Shown here piece after piece: positions 1 through 7,272 of a stretch of DNA of 11,504 nucleotides. Under the pieces are notes generated by a model. The model saw only the letters and a list, made by a program, of their open reading frames with translations, did not search any database and had not been told where the DNA came from. The stretch's first letter is position 1. Each line of letters starts with the position of its first letter. Both the position numbers and the translations under genes were made by a program. Source of the stretch: Acidobacteriota bacterium (GTDB lineage: Bacteria; Acidobacteriota; Terriglobia; Acidoferrales; 2-02-FULL-67-57); assembly GCA_016210895.1 (NCBI GenBank), contig JACQTG010000258.1, positions 1 to 11,504 of the forward strand, read 5' to 3'.

Positions 1-2108
1 CGGTAGCCACGGGCCAGCGCCAGGACCGTCTCTTTGGCGTCGGCCACCAGCCGGTCGAGGTTCATCGTCACCAGGTCGCCTTCGCGCAGAAAGCCCAGTT
101 GCCGGGCTTCTTCGGCGCTGGTGGAGACTTTGGCCATCGCCACCGTCTCGAAGGCATGGCGAAGATGGTGGTAGCGCTCGAGCTCCGACTGCGCCGCGTC
201 GACTGACCGAAGCACGATCTCTTTCGTGCCGCCGCCCGCCGGAATCAATCCCGCCCCGGCTTCGACCAGCCCGATGTAGAGTTCGGCCGCCGCCTGCACG
301 CGCGTCCCGAGGAGCACAATCTCGCAGCCACCGCCGAGCGCCATCCCGTGGGGTGCTACCACTACTGGCCGCGGCGCGTACTTGAGCGCCATATTGGCGT
401 TCTGGAAAGCGCGCACGACCAGGTCGATTTCCTCCCACTCGCCTTCCTGCGCCGCCACGAGCAGGAGCACCAGGTTGGCGCCCACCGAGAAGTTGGGTGC
501 CTGGTTGGCGATCACCAAGCCTTCAAAGTTCTTGCCCACTTCCTCAACGGCGAAGTTGCTCATCTGGATGATGTCGCCACCGATGGCATTCATCTTGGTG
601 TGGAATTCCAAACAGGCGACGCCATCGCCCAAATCAATGAGGCTGGCACCGGCGTTCGAGCGGATGGTGCGTGTCTGTTGCTTGAGGTCCCGGAGAAAAA
701 CTACCCCGGGGCGCTCGGGCAGCGGGCGGTAATCCGCCGCCGCAAGGTCGAAAACGGTCGCCGCGCTACCGCCGCGTGCGTAAAGGGATTTCTTTCCGGA
801 AGCAAGGAGCTTTTCAACCAGCGGGGGCGCTGCCCGGTTTTCTTCCTGCCAGCGCGTGCGCGGAAACTCTACGCCCAGCGCGTCCCAGATCTCGAACGGC
901 CCGAACTCCCAGTTGAAGCCATAGCGCATCGCTGTGTCGACGTCGGCGGGGCTGTCGGCGATTTCCGGGATGCGGCTGGCCGCGTAGTGGAAGAGGTCGG
1001 CGAGCTGCCGCTGATAGAACTCGCCCACGCGGTCGCGCCCGCGCACCAAGGTCTGCAGCCGCTCGGCGAGCGAATCGATGTTGCGCGCCAGCTCGAGCGA
1101 GCCGAGTTGCGGCCGCTGCCGCGGCCGGTAGTCGAGCGCCTTCCAGTCAAACGTGAGAATCTCCGAGCTACCCGACTTCCCGACCCGCTGGTAGAACCCC
1201 TTGCCCGCCTTCTCGCCCAGGCAGCGTCGCTCGAGCAGCGTCTCGACGAAGGCGGGCAGGCGAAAGACTTCGCGGCGCTCGTCCTCGGGCACATTGGCGT
1301 AGAGGTTGCGCACGACGGCCGCGAGCACGTCCAGGCCGACGATGTCCGCGGTGCGGAAGGTCGCCGAGCGAGGCAGCCCGAACACCGGCCCTGTCAGCTC
1401 GTCGATCTCCTCGATGGTGAAGTCCATCTCCTGCATCAGCCGCAGGACGTTCATCACCGCAAAGGTGCCGATGCGGTTGGCGATGAAGTTGGGCGTGTCC
1501 TTGGCGCGCACAACGACTTTGCCCAATCGGCGGTCAGCCACCTCGCTGACACCATTCACGACTTCGGGCGCGGTTTCCGCAATCGGGATGACTTCCAGCA
1601 GGCGCATGTAGCGCGGCGGGTTGAAGAAGTGTGTGCCGAGCCAGTGGCGACGAAACGCCTCCGAGCCGGTCGCGGCGATGTCGCGCAGGCGCAGCCCGCT
1701 GGTGTTGGAGCTGACGATGGCGTCGGCCCGGCGGACGCGCTCCACCCGCTCCAGCAGGCTGTGCTTGATGGCCAAGTCTTCGGCCACCGCCTCGATAATC
1801 CAGTCGGCTTCGGCCAGCCAGTCGAGGTGGTCTTCGAAGTTGCCCAAGCGGACGCGGTCGGCCCATTCGGGGCGGAAGAGCGCGGCCGGCTTGCCCTTGA
1901 GGGCGGCCTCCCAACCGGCGCGGACGATGCGGTTGCGCACGGCCTGGCTGTCGAGTGTTAGCCCCTGCTTGCGCTCAGCGTCGGTCAGCTCCGTGGGAAT
2001 GATGTCCAGCAGGATGGGCCGGAACCCGGCGTTGATGAGGTGTGCCGCGATGCGCGCGCCCATCACACCCGCGCCCAGCACGGCGATGGTTTGAATGCGT
2101 GTTGCCAC
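1..2108 (-). CDS. 3-hydroxyacyl-CoA dehydrogenase / enoyl-CoA hydratase fusion (FadN-type), C-terminus cut by window edge
   Basis: This bifunctional beta-oxidation enzyme should hydrate trans-2-enoyl-CoA and oxidise the resulting 3-hydroxyacyl-CoA with NAD in the cytoplasm. The frame is open for 702 codons to the window edge. An N-terminal Rossmann motif GAGVMG spans residues 12-17, with the adenosine-binding Asp at 35. The dehydrogenase motif SNTSG and the catalytic pair His160/Glu172 (HFFNPP, LLEVI) follow. A second dehydrogenase-like segment lies near residues 390-415. A crotonase domain begins near 490, with an ANQAPNFSVGANL oxyanion region and Glu596 and Glu616, 20 residues apart as in enoyl-CoA hydratases. 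The dehydrogenase-then-hydratase order matches Bacillus FadN (about 790 residues) rather than FadB/FadJ, so roughly 90 residues are probably missing. GTG 2108 is the start because an in-frame TAG lies immediately upstream (2109-2111) and the Rossmann motif starts 11 residues in. No good Shine-Dalgarno is visible. Confidence 0.93.
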   Translation of the reverse strand, partial: MATRIQTIAVLGAGVMGARIAAHLINAGFRPILLDIIPTELTDAERKQGLTLDSQAVRNRIVRAGWEAALKGKPAALFRPEWADRVRLGNFEDHLDWLAEADWIIEAVAEDLAIKHSLLERVERVRRADAIVSSNTSGLRLRDIAATGSEAFRRHWLGTHFFNPPRYMRLLEVIPIAETAPEVVNGVSEVADRRLGKVVVRAKDTPNFIANRIGTFAVMNVLRLMQEMDFTIEEIDELTGPVFGLPRSATFRTADIVGLDVLAAVVRNLYANVPEDERREVFRLPAFVETLLERRCLGEKAGKGFYQRVGKSGSSEILTFDWKALDYRPRQRPQLGSLELARNIDSLAERLQTLVRGRDRVGEFYQRQLADLFHYAASRIPEIADSPADVDTAMRYGFNWEFGPFEIWDALGVEFPRTRWQEENRAAPPLVEKLLASGKKSLYARGGSAATVFDLAAADYRPLPERPGVVFLRDLKQQTRTIRSNAGASLIDLGDGVACLEFHTKMNAIGGDIIQMSNFAVEEVGKNFEGLVIANQAPNFSVGANLVLLLVAAQEGEWEEIDLVVRAFQNANMALKYAPRPVVVAPHGMALGGGCEIVLLGTRVQAAAELYIGLVEAGAGLIPAGGGTKEIVLRSVDAAQSELERYHHLRHAFETVAMAKVSTSAEEARQLGFLREGDLVTMNLDRLVADAKETVLALARGY

Positions 2109-2156
2109 CTACGGCCTGTGATGCAGCGGAGGTAAGACGTTCCGCGAGGAAATGCC

Positions 2157-2185
2157 AGCCTACTGAAAGGGTCGGAATTCGTCAA
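2157..2185 (-). promoter_or_regulatory. Promoter for the FadN-type gene
   Basis: On the minus strand a -35 TTGACG (2180-2185) is followed by exactly 17 bases and a -10 TAGGCT (2157-2162). The start point would be near 2150, leaving a leader of about 42 bases before GTG 2108. The -35 matches consensus at five of six positions and the spacing is optimal. It lies in the 147-base gap shared with the divergent patatin gene, for which no equally good promoter is seen. Confidence 0.65.
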
Positions 2186-2255
2186 GAGCGGGCTCGCTAG
2201 CAACTTTTTCGCTTTTCTGCGTGTCCAATTGGGTGAGGGCGCGAGGTGAGCGACG

Positions 2256-3140
2256 GTGGACGTGAAGGGCCTGGGCGAAGAGTTGCGGCGGACGCTGCGG
2301 CGCATCCGCGACTTCGCCTATGCCCGCCTGCCGCGTCGCGAAGGCGAGCGTCCTAGGCTGGGTTTGGCCCTGGGCGGCGGCTTTGCCCGCGGCATCGCCC
2401 ACATCGGGGTCCTCAAGGTTCTGGAAGAGAACGGCCTGCGACCTGACTACCTGGCCGGCACCAGCGTCGGCAGCATCATTGCCGGCGGCTACGCCGGCGG
2501 CGCCAGCACGGAAGAACTCACCCGCGTTGCTCGGCGCGTGCGCTGGAAGGATTTTGCTCGTTGGACCGTCTCCCGGATGGGGCTGGCTTCGAACGAACGA
2601 ATGGAGACGTTCATTCGGCGTTATTTTCGCGCTCTCCAATTTGAAGACTTGCAAATCCCGCTGGCAGTGGTAGCGACCGATTTGGTTCACGCCCGGGCGG
2701 TGGTGTTTACTTCGGGCGATCTGGCCACCGCGCTGCGTGCGAGCTGCGCCTATCCCGGGCTGTTTCAGCCGATTGTGTACAACGGCAGCCTGCTCGCCGA
2801 TGGCGGGCTGGTGTGGAGCGTGCCCACCAAGCCGGTGGCCGAACTGGGCGCAGACATCGTCTTGGCGATCTCGCTCGATGCCGGCACGCCGCCGGCCCAC
2901 CCCAAGAGCCTGGTGGAGGTCATCGGCCAGTCCATCCGCATCGCTCAGGACGTGGCTGAGCCCATCTGGCGCGAGCACGCCGACCTGATCGTAGAGCCAG
3001 TCGTGGGCCGGTACCGCTGGGACGACTTCGAGCGCGCGGACGAGTTGATTCGCGCCGGCGAGGCTGCGATGCGCGAGGCCCTGCCGCAGTTGCGCCACTT
3101 GCTGGCGCACGCCCCTTCCGTCGAACTCTCTTCCTCCTAG
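2256..3140 (+). CDS. Patatin-like phospholipase family protein
   Basis: This is a 294-residue predicted lipid acyl hydrolase of the patatin family, which uses a Ser-Asp dyad. The N-terminal oxyanion motif GGGFARG spans residues 40-46. The nucleophile elbow GTSVG (68-72) carries Ser70, and the DGG motif supplies Asp182. The length and compact single-domain layout resemble bacterial RssA-like proteins. No signal peptide is visible: the N-terminus is charged and Arg-rich, so a cytoplasmic or membrane-peripheral location is likely. The start is GTG 2256, with AGGTGA (2244-2249) six bases upstream. The nucleoside hydrolase starts 45 bases after its stop, so co-transcription is possible. The physiological lipid substrate cannot be told from sequence. 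Confidence 0.93.
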   Translation: MDVKGLGEELRRTLRRIRDFAYARLPRREGERPRLGLALGGGFARGIAHIGVLKVLEENGLRPDYLAGTSVGSIIAGGYAGGASTEELTRVARRVRWKDFARWTVSRMGLASNERMETFIRRYFRALQFEDLQIPLAVVATDLVHARAVVFTSGDLATALRASCAYPGLFQPIVYNGSLLADGGLVWSVPTKPVAELGADIVLAISLDAGTPPAHPKSLVEVIGQSIRIAQDVAEPIWREHADLIVEPVVGRYRWDDFERADELIRAGEAAMREALPQLRHLLAHAPSVELSSS

Positions 3141-3173
3141 AAATCGCTTGGGCCTTTCTCACCTCTCTCCGCA

Positions 3174-3179
3174 TAGAAT
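3174..3179 (+). promoter_or_regulatory. Possible -10 element for a leaderless nucleoside hydrolase transcript
   Basis: TAGAAT sits six bases before GTG 3186, which would put transcription initiation at or within a base of the start codon. The same hexamer serves as a -10 candidate elsewhere in this window. No Shine-Dalgarno is visible before this GTG. No -35 is seen at 16-18 bases; the nearest candidate, TTGGGC (3148-3153), is 20 bases away. The TAG also forms the upstream in-frame stop. Confidence 0.35.
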
Positions 3180-3185
3180 ACCCGC

Positions 3186-4112
3186 GTGCCGATTCCTATC
3201 GTCCTCGATGTCGACACGGGCGTGGACGACGCCCTGGCGCTCATCCTGGCTGCGCGCTCGCCGGAACTCGACCTGCGCGGCGTCACTTGCGTGGCCGGCA
3301 ACACCACCATCGAGAAGGCTACGCGTAACACCCTGCTCGTCCTCGACCGTGTCCAAGTACGTGCCGACCTGCCCGTGGCTGCGGGCACGTCCGAGCCGCT
3401 GGCCCGGCGGCTCGAAACGGCTGCCGAGGTGCACGGGACCGATGGACTGGGCAACGTGAGCGCCCTCTATCCCCGCTCCGCCCGTGCGCTCGCGCCTATG
3501 GGTGCAGACGAATTGCTCCTGCGCACAATCCACGAGCAGACAGGCAAACTCACCCTCATCGCCACCGGGCCGATGACCAACCTGGCGCGAGCACTCGAGC
3601 GCGACCCGACCACCTTCCGCGAGGTGAAGGAAATCGTGCAGATGGGTGGGGCGGTGGCAGTGCCCGGCAACACCACTCGCTACGCAGAGTTCAACCTATG
3701 GGTGGACCCGGAGGCGGCGGCGGTGGTCTTTGCCTCCGGGATTCCATTGCGTTTCGTGCCGCTCGACGTGACGGAAAAACTCATCCTCACGCGCCCCCGG
3801 ATGCGAGAGCTCGCCCAGGAGCGCGACTCGTCGGTGTTTCAGTTCGTGCGCGAGTTCACCGTCATCTATTTCGACTTTCACCTCCAGCATCTCGGCATCA
3901 ACGGCGGCTACCTGCACGACCCGGCGGCCGTAACCTCCCCCATCCACCCCGAGTGGTTCACCTGGCGGCGCGCGCGGCTGCGCATCGAGACCAGCGACGC
4001 CGAGCGGGGTCGCGTGCGCGCCCAGTGGGACGAACCCGGCGCGGCGCAGGTCGCCACGGACGTGAATGTCGAAAAAGTGGTTGAGTTTGTGGTCGAGCGC
4101 GTCTGCCGGTGA
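3186..4112 (+). CDS. Nucleoside hydrolase (IunH/URH1 family)
   Basis: This 308-residue, calcium-dependent ribonucleoside hydrolase should release free base and ribose from nucleosides, for salvage. The N-terminal signature DVDTGVDD (residues 8-15) supplies the conserved metal-binding aspartates in the same numbering as the Crithidia enzyme. ATGPMTNLA is the family's central Thr motif, and MGGAVAVPGNTTRYAEFN followed by VDPEAA matches the sugar-binding loop. His244-Asp245 corresponds to the His-Asp pair near residue 241/242 of the reference enzyme. Substrate preference (purine, pyrimidine or broad) cannot be assigned. GTG 3186 is the only workable start: an in-frame TAG lies at 3174 and the first beta strand begins within the first residues. 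There is no visible ribosome binding site. No signal peptide is seen. Confidence 0.94.
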   Translation: MPIPIVLDVDTGVDDALALILAARSPELDLRGVTCVAGNTTIEKATRNTLLVLDRVQVRADLPVAAGTSEPLARRLETAAEVHGTDGLGNVSALYPRSARALAPMGADELLLRTIHEQTGKLTLIATGPMTNLARALERDPTTFREVKEIVQMGGAVAVPGNTTRYAEFNLWVDPEAAAVVFASGIPLRFVPLDVTEKLILTRPRMRELAQERDSSVFQFVREFTVIYFDFHLQHLGINGGYLHDPAAVTSPIHPEWFTWRRARLRIETSDAERGRVRAQWDEPGAAQVATDVNVEKVVEFVVERVCR

Positions 4113-4116
4113 GCGA

Positions 4117-4145
4117 TTGTCAGCCACAAGGGCGAATGCTAGGAT
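4117..4145 (+). promoter_or_regulatory. Promoter for the M16 gene pair
   Basis: The -35 TTGTCA (4117-4122) is separated by 17 bases from the -10 TAGGAT (4140-4145), which also has an extended TG at 4137-4138. It begins five bases after the nucleoside hydrolase stop. Initiation near 4152 gives a very short leader before ATG 4164. This suggests the M16 pair is transcribed independently of the upstream metabolic genes. Confidence 0.65.
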
Positions 4146-4163
4146 ACGAAGAGGCGGTGAAAA

Positions 4164-5627
4164 ATGACCTTCTATTCGGGCAAATCAGACCACTTATTCC
4201 GAATTCTCCTCCTGGCCACACTGATCGCTGTGAGCAGCCAAGCCGCAGCGGCGGCCGATCCAGCGGCAACACCGACCAAGGTCTTTCCCTACCCCATCCA
4301 CAAGAAGACCCTGGCCAATGGGCTCGACGTGGTGGTCATCGAGACACCTGAATTCAAGAATGTGGTGAGCTACAACACACTGGTGCTGGCCGGGGCGCGC
4401 AATGAACTGGAAAAAGGCAAGACGGGTCTGGCGCATCTCTTCGAGCACATCCTCTTTCGGCACGCCTACCGCGGGGAGCCCGGCGCCTACGAAGAGCTGA
4501 TGAGCCGGCTGGGGACCCACAACAACGCCTGGACCTGGTTTGACGTGACGTTCTATCACCCGCTGAGCTTCACCGATAATCTCGACGGCCGCCAAGTAGG
4601 AACCGAACAACTACCCGGGTTGATTGAGCTTGAATCCGCGCGCTTTGTGTCGCTGGCTTTTGACGAGAAAATCTTCAAAACCGAAACCGGGGCTGTCCTG
4701 GGCGAATACCGGCGGAATTCCACATTCCCCACGCTGAAGATGGGCGAGCAGCTACTGGCGCTGGCCTTCCCCGACCACCCCTACGGGCACGAGACCATCG
4801 GCTACTACGAGGACGTTCTCGACATGCCCAATCACTACCAAGCCGCGCGCGCCTTCTACGATACCTACTACCGGCCCAACAACTGCGTGGTGGTGATTGC
4901 GGGCGACATCCGGGTGGAGGAGATATTCACCGAGGTCGAGCCCTACTATCGCGACTGGCAGCCGAAGCCGGTTCCTCCGATTCCGGCCGCTTCACCCCTC
5001 CAGGGCCCGAAGCGCGAGCACGTGCCCTGGCCCGCCGACGTGGCCCCCCGGCTCCACGTCGCCTACCGCGTGCCGGCCTTCCGCACCGGCACGGTGGAGA
5101 CGGCGGTAGGACAGCTGCTGGGCGAGCTGCTGGTGTCGCGCTCGGCGTCGCTCTACAAGAAGCTCCGCTTTGAGAAGCAGACGGCCAGCGAACTCGGCCT
5201 CGGGGATGGAATCGCGGGCTTCGAGAGTTTCGACCCGCGGCTGATCATCCTGGACGCGCAGCTCTTCAAGGAGCAGTACGAGCAGCGCCGAACCACCTAC
5301 CTCGACGAAGTCATCGCCGATATCGAGCAGGGCGTGGAAGAGCTGAAGCGCTTCTCGCGGCAGAAAGGTGCCCAGCAACTGCTCGAAAATCTGAAAAGCA
5401 AGTACCGCTACGATTTTCTCGCGGCGATGGCGAGCCCGGCGCAGATGGCGCAGAATCTCGCCTGGTACTACCGCTTCGAGCGCGACCCGGAGGTGTTCGA
5501 GAAGCTGCTCGCCTCGGTGGCGCGGCTCCAGCCCAAAGACATCGATGCCTTTGCGCGGAAGTATTTCACGCCGGAGAACCAGGTGGTCATCACGCTGGCC
5601 TACGAGGCCGCGAAGACCAATCCCTGA
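4164..5627 (+). CDS. Exported M16 family zinc metallopeptidase, catalytic subunit
   Basis: This 487-residue pitrilysin/processing-peptidase family protein has an N-terminal hydrophobic signal segment (residues 11-30, ending in an Ala run), so it is probably periplasmic. The inverted zinc motif HLFEH gives His91, Glu94 and His95, and Glu174 in the downstream TETGAVLGE segment is the likely third ligand. Two M16-type domains can be traced, roughly 45-190 and 200-480. In the second domain, the place where family members carry the Arg/Tyr substrate-contact motif reads RFEKQTAS (335-342), with Ser instead of Tyr. It therefore probably needs a partner, and the next gene fits. GAGGCGGTGA (4151-4160) provides a ribosome binding site just before ATG 4164. 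Its target peptides are unknown. Confidence 0.93.
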   Translation: MTFYSGKSDHLFRILLLATLIAVSSQAAAAADPAATPTKVFPYPIHKKTLANGLDVVVIETPEFKNVVSYNTLVLAGARNELEKGKTGLAHLFEHILFRHAYRGEPGAYEELMSRLGTHNNAWTWFDVTFYHPLSFTDNLDGRQVGTEQLPGLIELESARFVSLAFDEKIFKTETGAVLGEYRRNSTFPTLKMGEQLLALAFPDHPYGHETIGYYEDVLDMPNHYQAARAFYDTYYRPNNCVVVIAGDIRVEEIFTEVEPYYRDWQPKPVPPIPAASPLQGPKREHVPWPADVAPRLHVAYRVPAFRTGTVETAVGQLLGELLVSRSASLYKKLRFEKQTASELGLGDGIAGFESFDPRLIILDAQLFKEQYEQRRTTYLDEVIADIEQGVEELKRFSRQKGAQQLLENLKSKYRYDFLAAMASPAQMAQNLAWYYRFERDPEVFEKLLASVARLQPKDIDAFARKYFTPENQVVITLAYEAAKTNP

Positions 5628-5656
5628 GGATCGAAGGCGTCCCCGTTGTTTCCAAT

Positions 5657-5662
5657 GAGGTG
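5657..5662 (+). promoter_or_regulatory. Ribosome binding site deciding the start of the second M16 gene
   Basis: GAGGTG lies four bases before ATG 5667. It favours that start over the upstream in-frame TTG 5646 and ATG 5655, neither of which has a comparable site. The chosen start also gives a compact signal peptide. Confidence 0.6.
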
Positions 5663-5666
5663 CAGC

Positions 5667-7271
5667 ATGGGAAAAAAATCTCTGGAACTCATCCTGCTTG
5701 CGCTCGCGCTGGCGTGGCCCGCCGGAGCGCAGGCGCCGAAGCTGGTGACGCTCGATTCGCCCGCGCCGCTCCTGCAGGTACGGATCATGGTCAAGGCTGG
5801 CTCGGCGGCCGACCCGCAGGGGCTGGAAGGGCTGGCTTATCTGACCGGCCAGTTGCTGATCGAAGGTGGCTATGGCGACCCGAAAAAGCCAGTGACCAAG
5901 GAACAACTGGCCGAAATCACGCGCCCGTGGGGCGAAGGCGCCTATCCCAGCGTGCGCGTGGCCAAGGAAATCACTACCTTCTCAATGACCGTACCGCGCG
6001 AAGTGGTCGGCGACTACATCGTGCGTGTGCTGCGACCACTGTTCACTCAGCCGCTCTTTGCCGCCGCCGAACTTGACCGCTTGCGCAAGGAGAACTTGGA
6101 GGAAATCCGCTCGAACCTGCGCTTCCAGCAGATTGAGCTGCTGGGCCTGCTGGCGCTCGACAACTACATCCACGACGGGACCTCTTATGCGCAACTGACA
6201 CGCGGCACGGTGCGCGGGCTCGAGCAGGTAACGCGGGAGGCGGTGCGGCGCTTCTATCGCACCTGGTATCGGCCCGAAAATGTAGTCATCGGGGTCAGCA
6301 CGAGCGACCCGGGGGTGACGCAACAGATTGTCGCGGCGCTGGCGGGCATCGGCCAGGCCGCCCAGGACGCCAATCCCTTCACCGCGCGCCCCGTGGAGCC
6401 GCCGCCGGCGTTTACCGGCCGGCACGTCACCCTCATCGGCCTCCCCAAAGCGATTGCCAGCGGCGTCCACGCCGCTTTCCCTCTGCCGCTGACGCGCCGC
6501 GACCCGGACTACTGGCCGCTCTACGTCGCCAATGTCTGGTTCGGAACCCACCGGGACAGCTTCTCCCATCTCTATCAGGTCATCCGCGAAGAGCGCGGCT
6601 ACAACTACGGCGACTACTCCTACATCGAGCACTTCGAGGCTCGCCCGTTTGCGCTCTTCCCGCCGACGAATACCCCGCGACGCCACCAGTACTTCAGCCT
6701 CTGGATCCGGCCGATAGCGCACGAGTACGTCCACCACCTGATGAAGGCGCTCACCTGGGAGCTTGAGAACTTCATCCGGACGGGGATGACGGCGGAGCAG
6801 GTGGAATTGGCCAAGAACAAGGCGCGCGTGCTCTACTTGAGCCTGGGGGAAACGGCCTCGCGGCTGGTGGGCTACAAACTGGATGACGAGTTCTACGGGC
6901 TCTCGCCCGGCTACTTGGACCAGTACCTAGAGCGGATCGATGCGGTGACGCCGGAGGCGGTGAACGCCGCCATCCGCAAGTACCTCCAGGTGGAAACCCT
7001 CCGCTACGTGGTTATCACCGACCAGGGCGTGGCCGAAAAACTCGCCGACGACATTGCCAGCGCGCGCAACGCGGGCGGCAAGACGCCGAAGGACTACCAG
7101 TTGGAGTCAGAGGAGCGCGAGGGAACTGCCTACTGGCTCGTCCCCGAGGCGCGCCTGGAAACCCTGAAGCACGATGCGGTCTGGGAAGCCTATCCCCTCA
7201 ATATCCCGCGGGCGAACATCCACGTCATCAAGGCCGAGCAGATGTTCGAGACCGCGACCTTCCCGCAGTAG
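5667..7271 (+). CDS. Exported M16 family protein lacking the zinc motif (non-catalytic partner subunit)
   Basis: This 534-residue M16 homologue starts 39 bases after the catalytic M16 gene. Residues 1-23 form a signal peptide ending in AQA. Where the partner has HLFEH, this protein reads AYLTG (57-61), so both His and the Glu are lost and it cannot bind zinc in the usual way. It keeps the motif IREERGYNYG, with Arg307, Arg310 and Tyr314, where the non-catalytic half of M16 enzymes contributes the Arg/Tyr pair. This is the pattern of heterodimeric M16B peptidases, in which one subunit holds the metal and the other helps bind substrate. A C-terminal tail of about 80 residues follows the second M16 domain. 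The stop is one base from the convergent transketolase stop. Confidence 0.92.
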   Translation: MGKKSLELILLALALAWPAGAQAPKLVTLDSPAPLLQVRIMVKAGSAADPQGLEGLAYLTGQLLIEGGYGDPKKPVTKEQLAEITRPWGEGAYPSVRVAKEITTFSMTVPREVVGDYIVRVLRPLFTQPLFAAAELDRLRKENLEEIRSNLRFQQIELLGLLALDNYIHDGTSYAQLTRGTVRGLEQVTREAVRRFYRTWYRPENVVIGVSTSDPGVTQQIVAALAGIGQAAQDANPFTARPVEPPPAFTGRHVTLIGLPKAIASGVHAAFPLPLTRRDPDYWPLYVANVWFGTHRDSFSHLYQVIREERGYNYGDYSYIEHFEARPFALFPPTNTPRRHQYFSLWIRPIAHEYVHHLMKALTWELENFIRTGMTAEQVELAKNKARVLYLSLGETASRLVGYKLDDEFYGLSPGYLDQYLERIDAVTPEAVNAAIRKYLQVETLRYVVITDQGVAEKLADDIASARNAGGKTPKDYQLESEEREGTAYWLVPEARLETLKHDAVWEAYPLNIPRANIHVIKAEQMFETATFPQ

Positions 7272-7272
7272 C

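Noticed and set aside
348..1961. A 537-codon plus-strand open frame, with a second shorter frame at 382-732
   Set aside because: Both lie antisense to the FadN-type gene, which has complete dehydrogenase and crotonase motifs. The plus-strand translation is low-complexity in style and matches no family; it is a by-product of GC-rich codon use.
2160..3110. A 316-codon minus-strand open frame
   Set aside because: It is a shadow of the patatin gene, whose Ser-Asp dyad motifs are intact, and it would overlap the FadN-type promoter.
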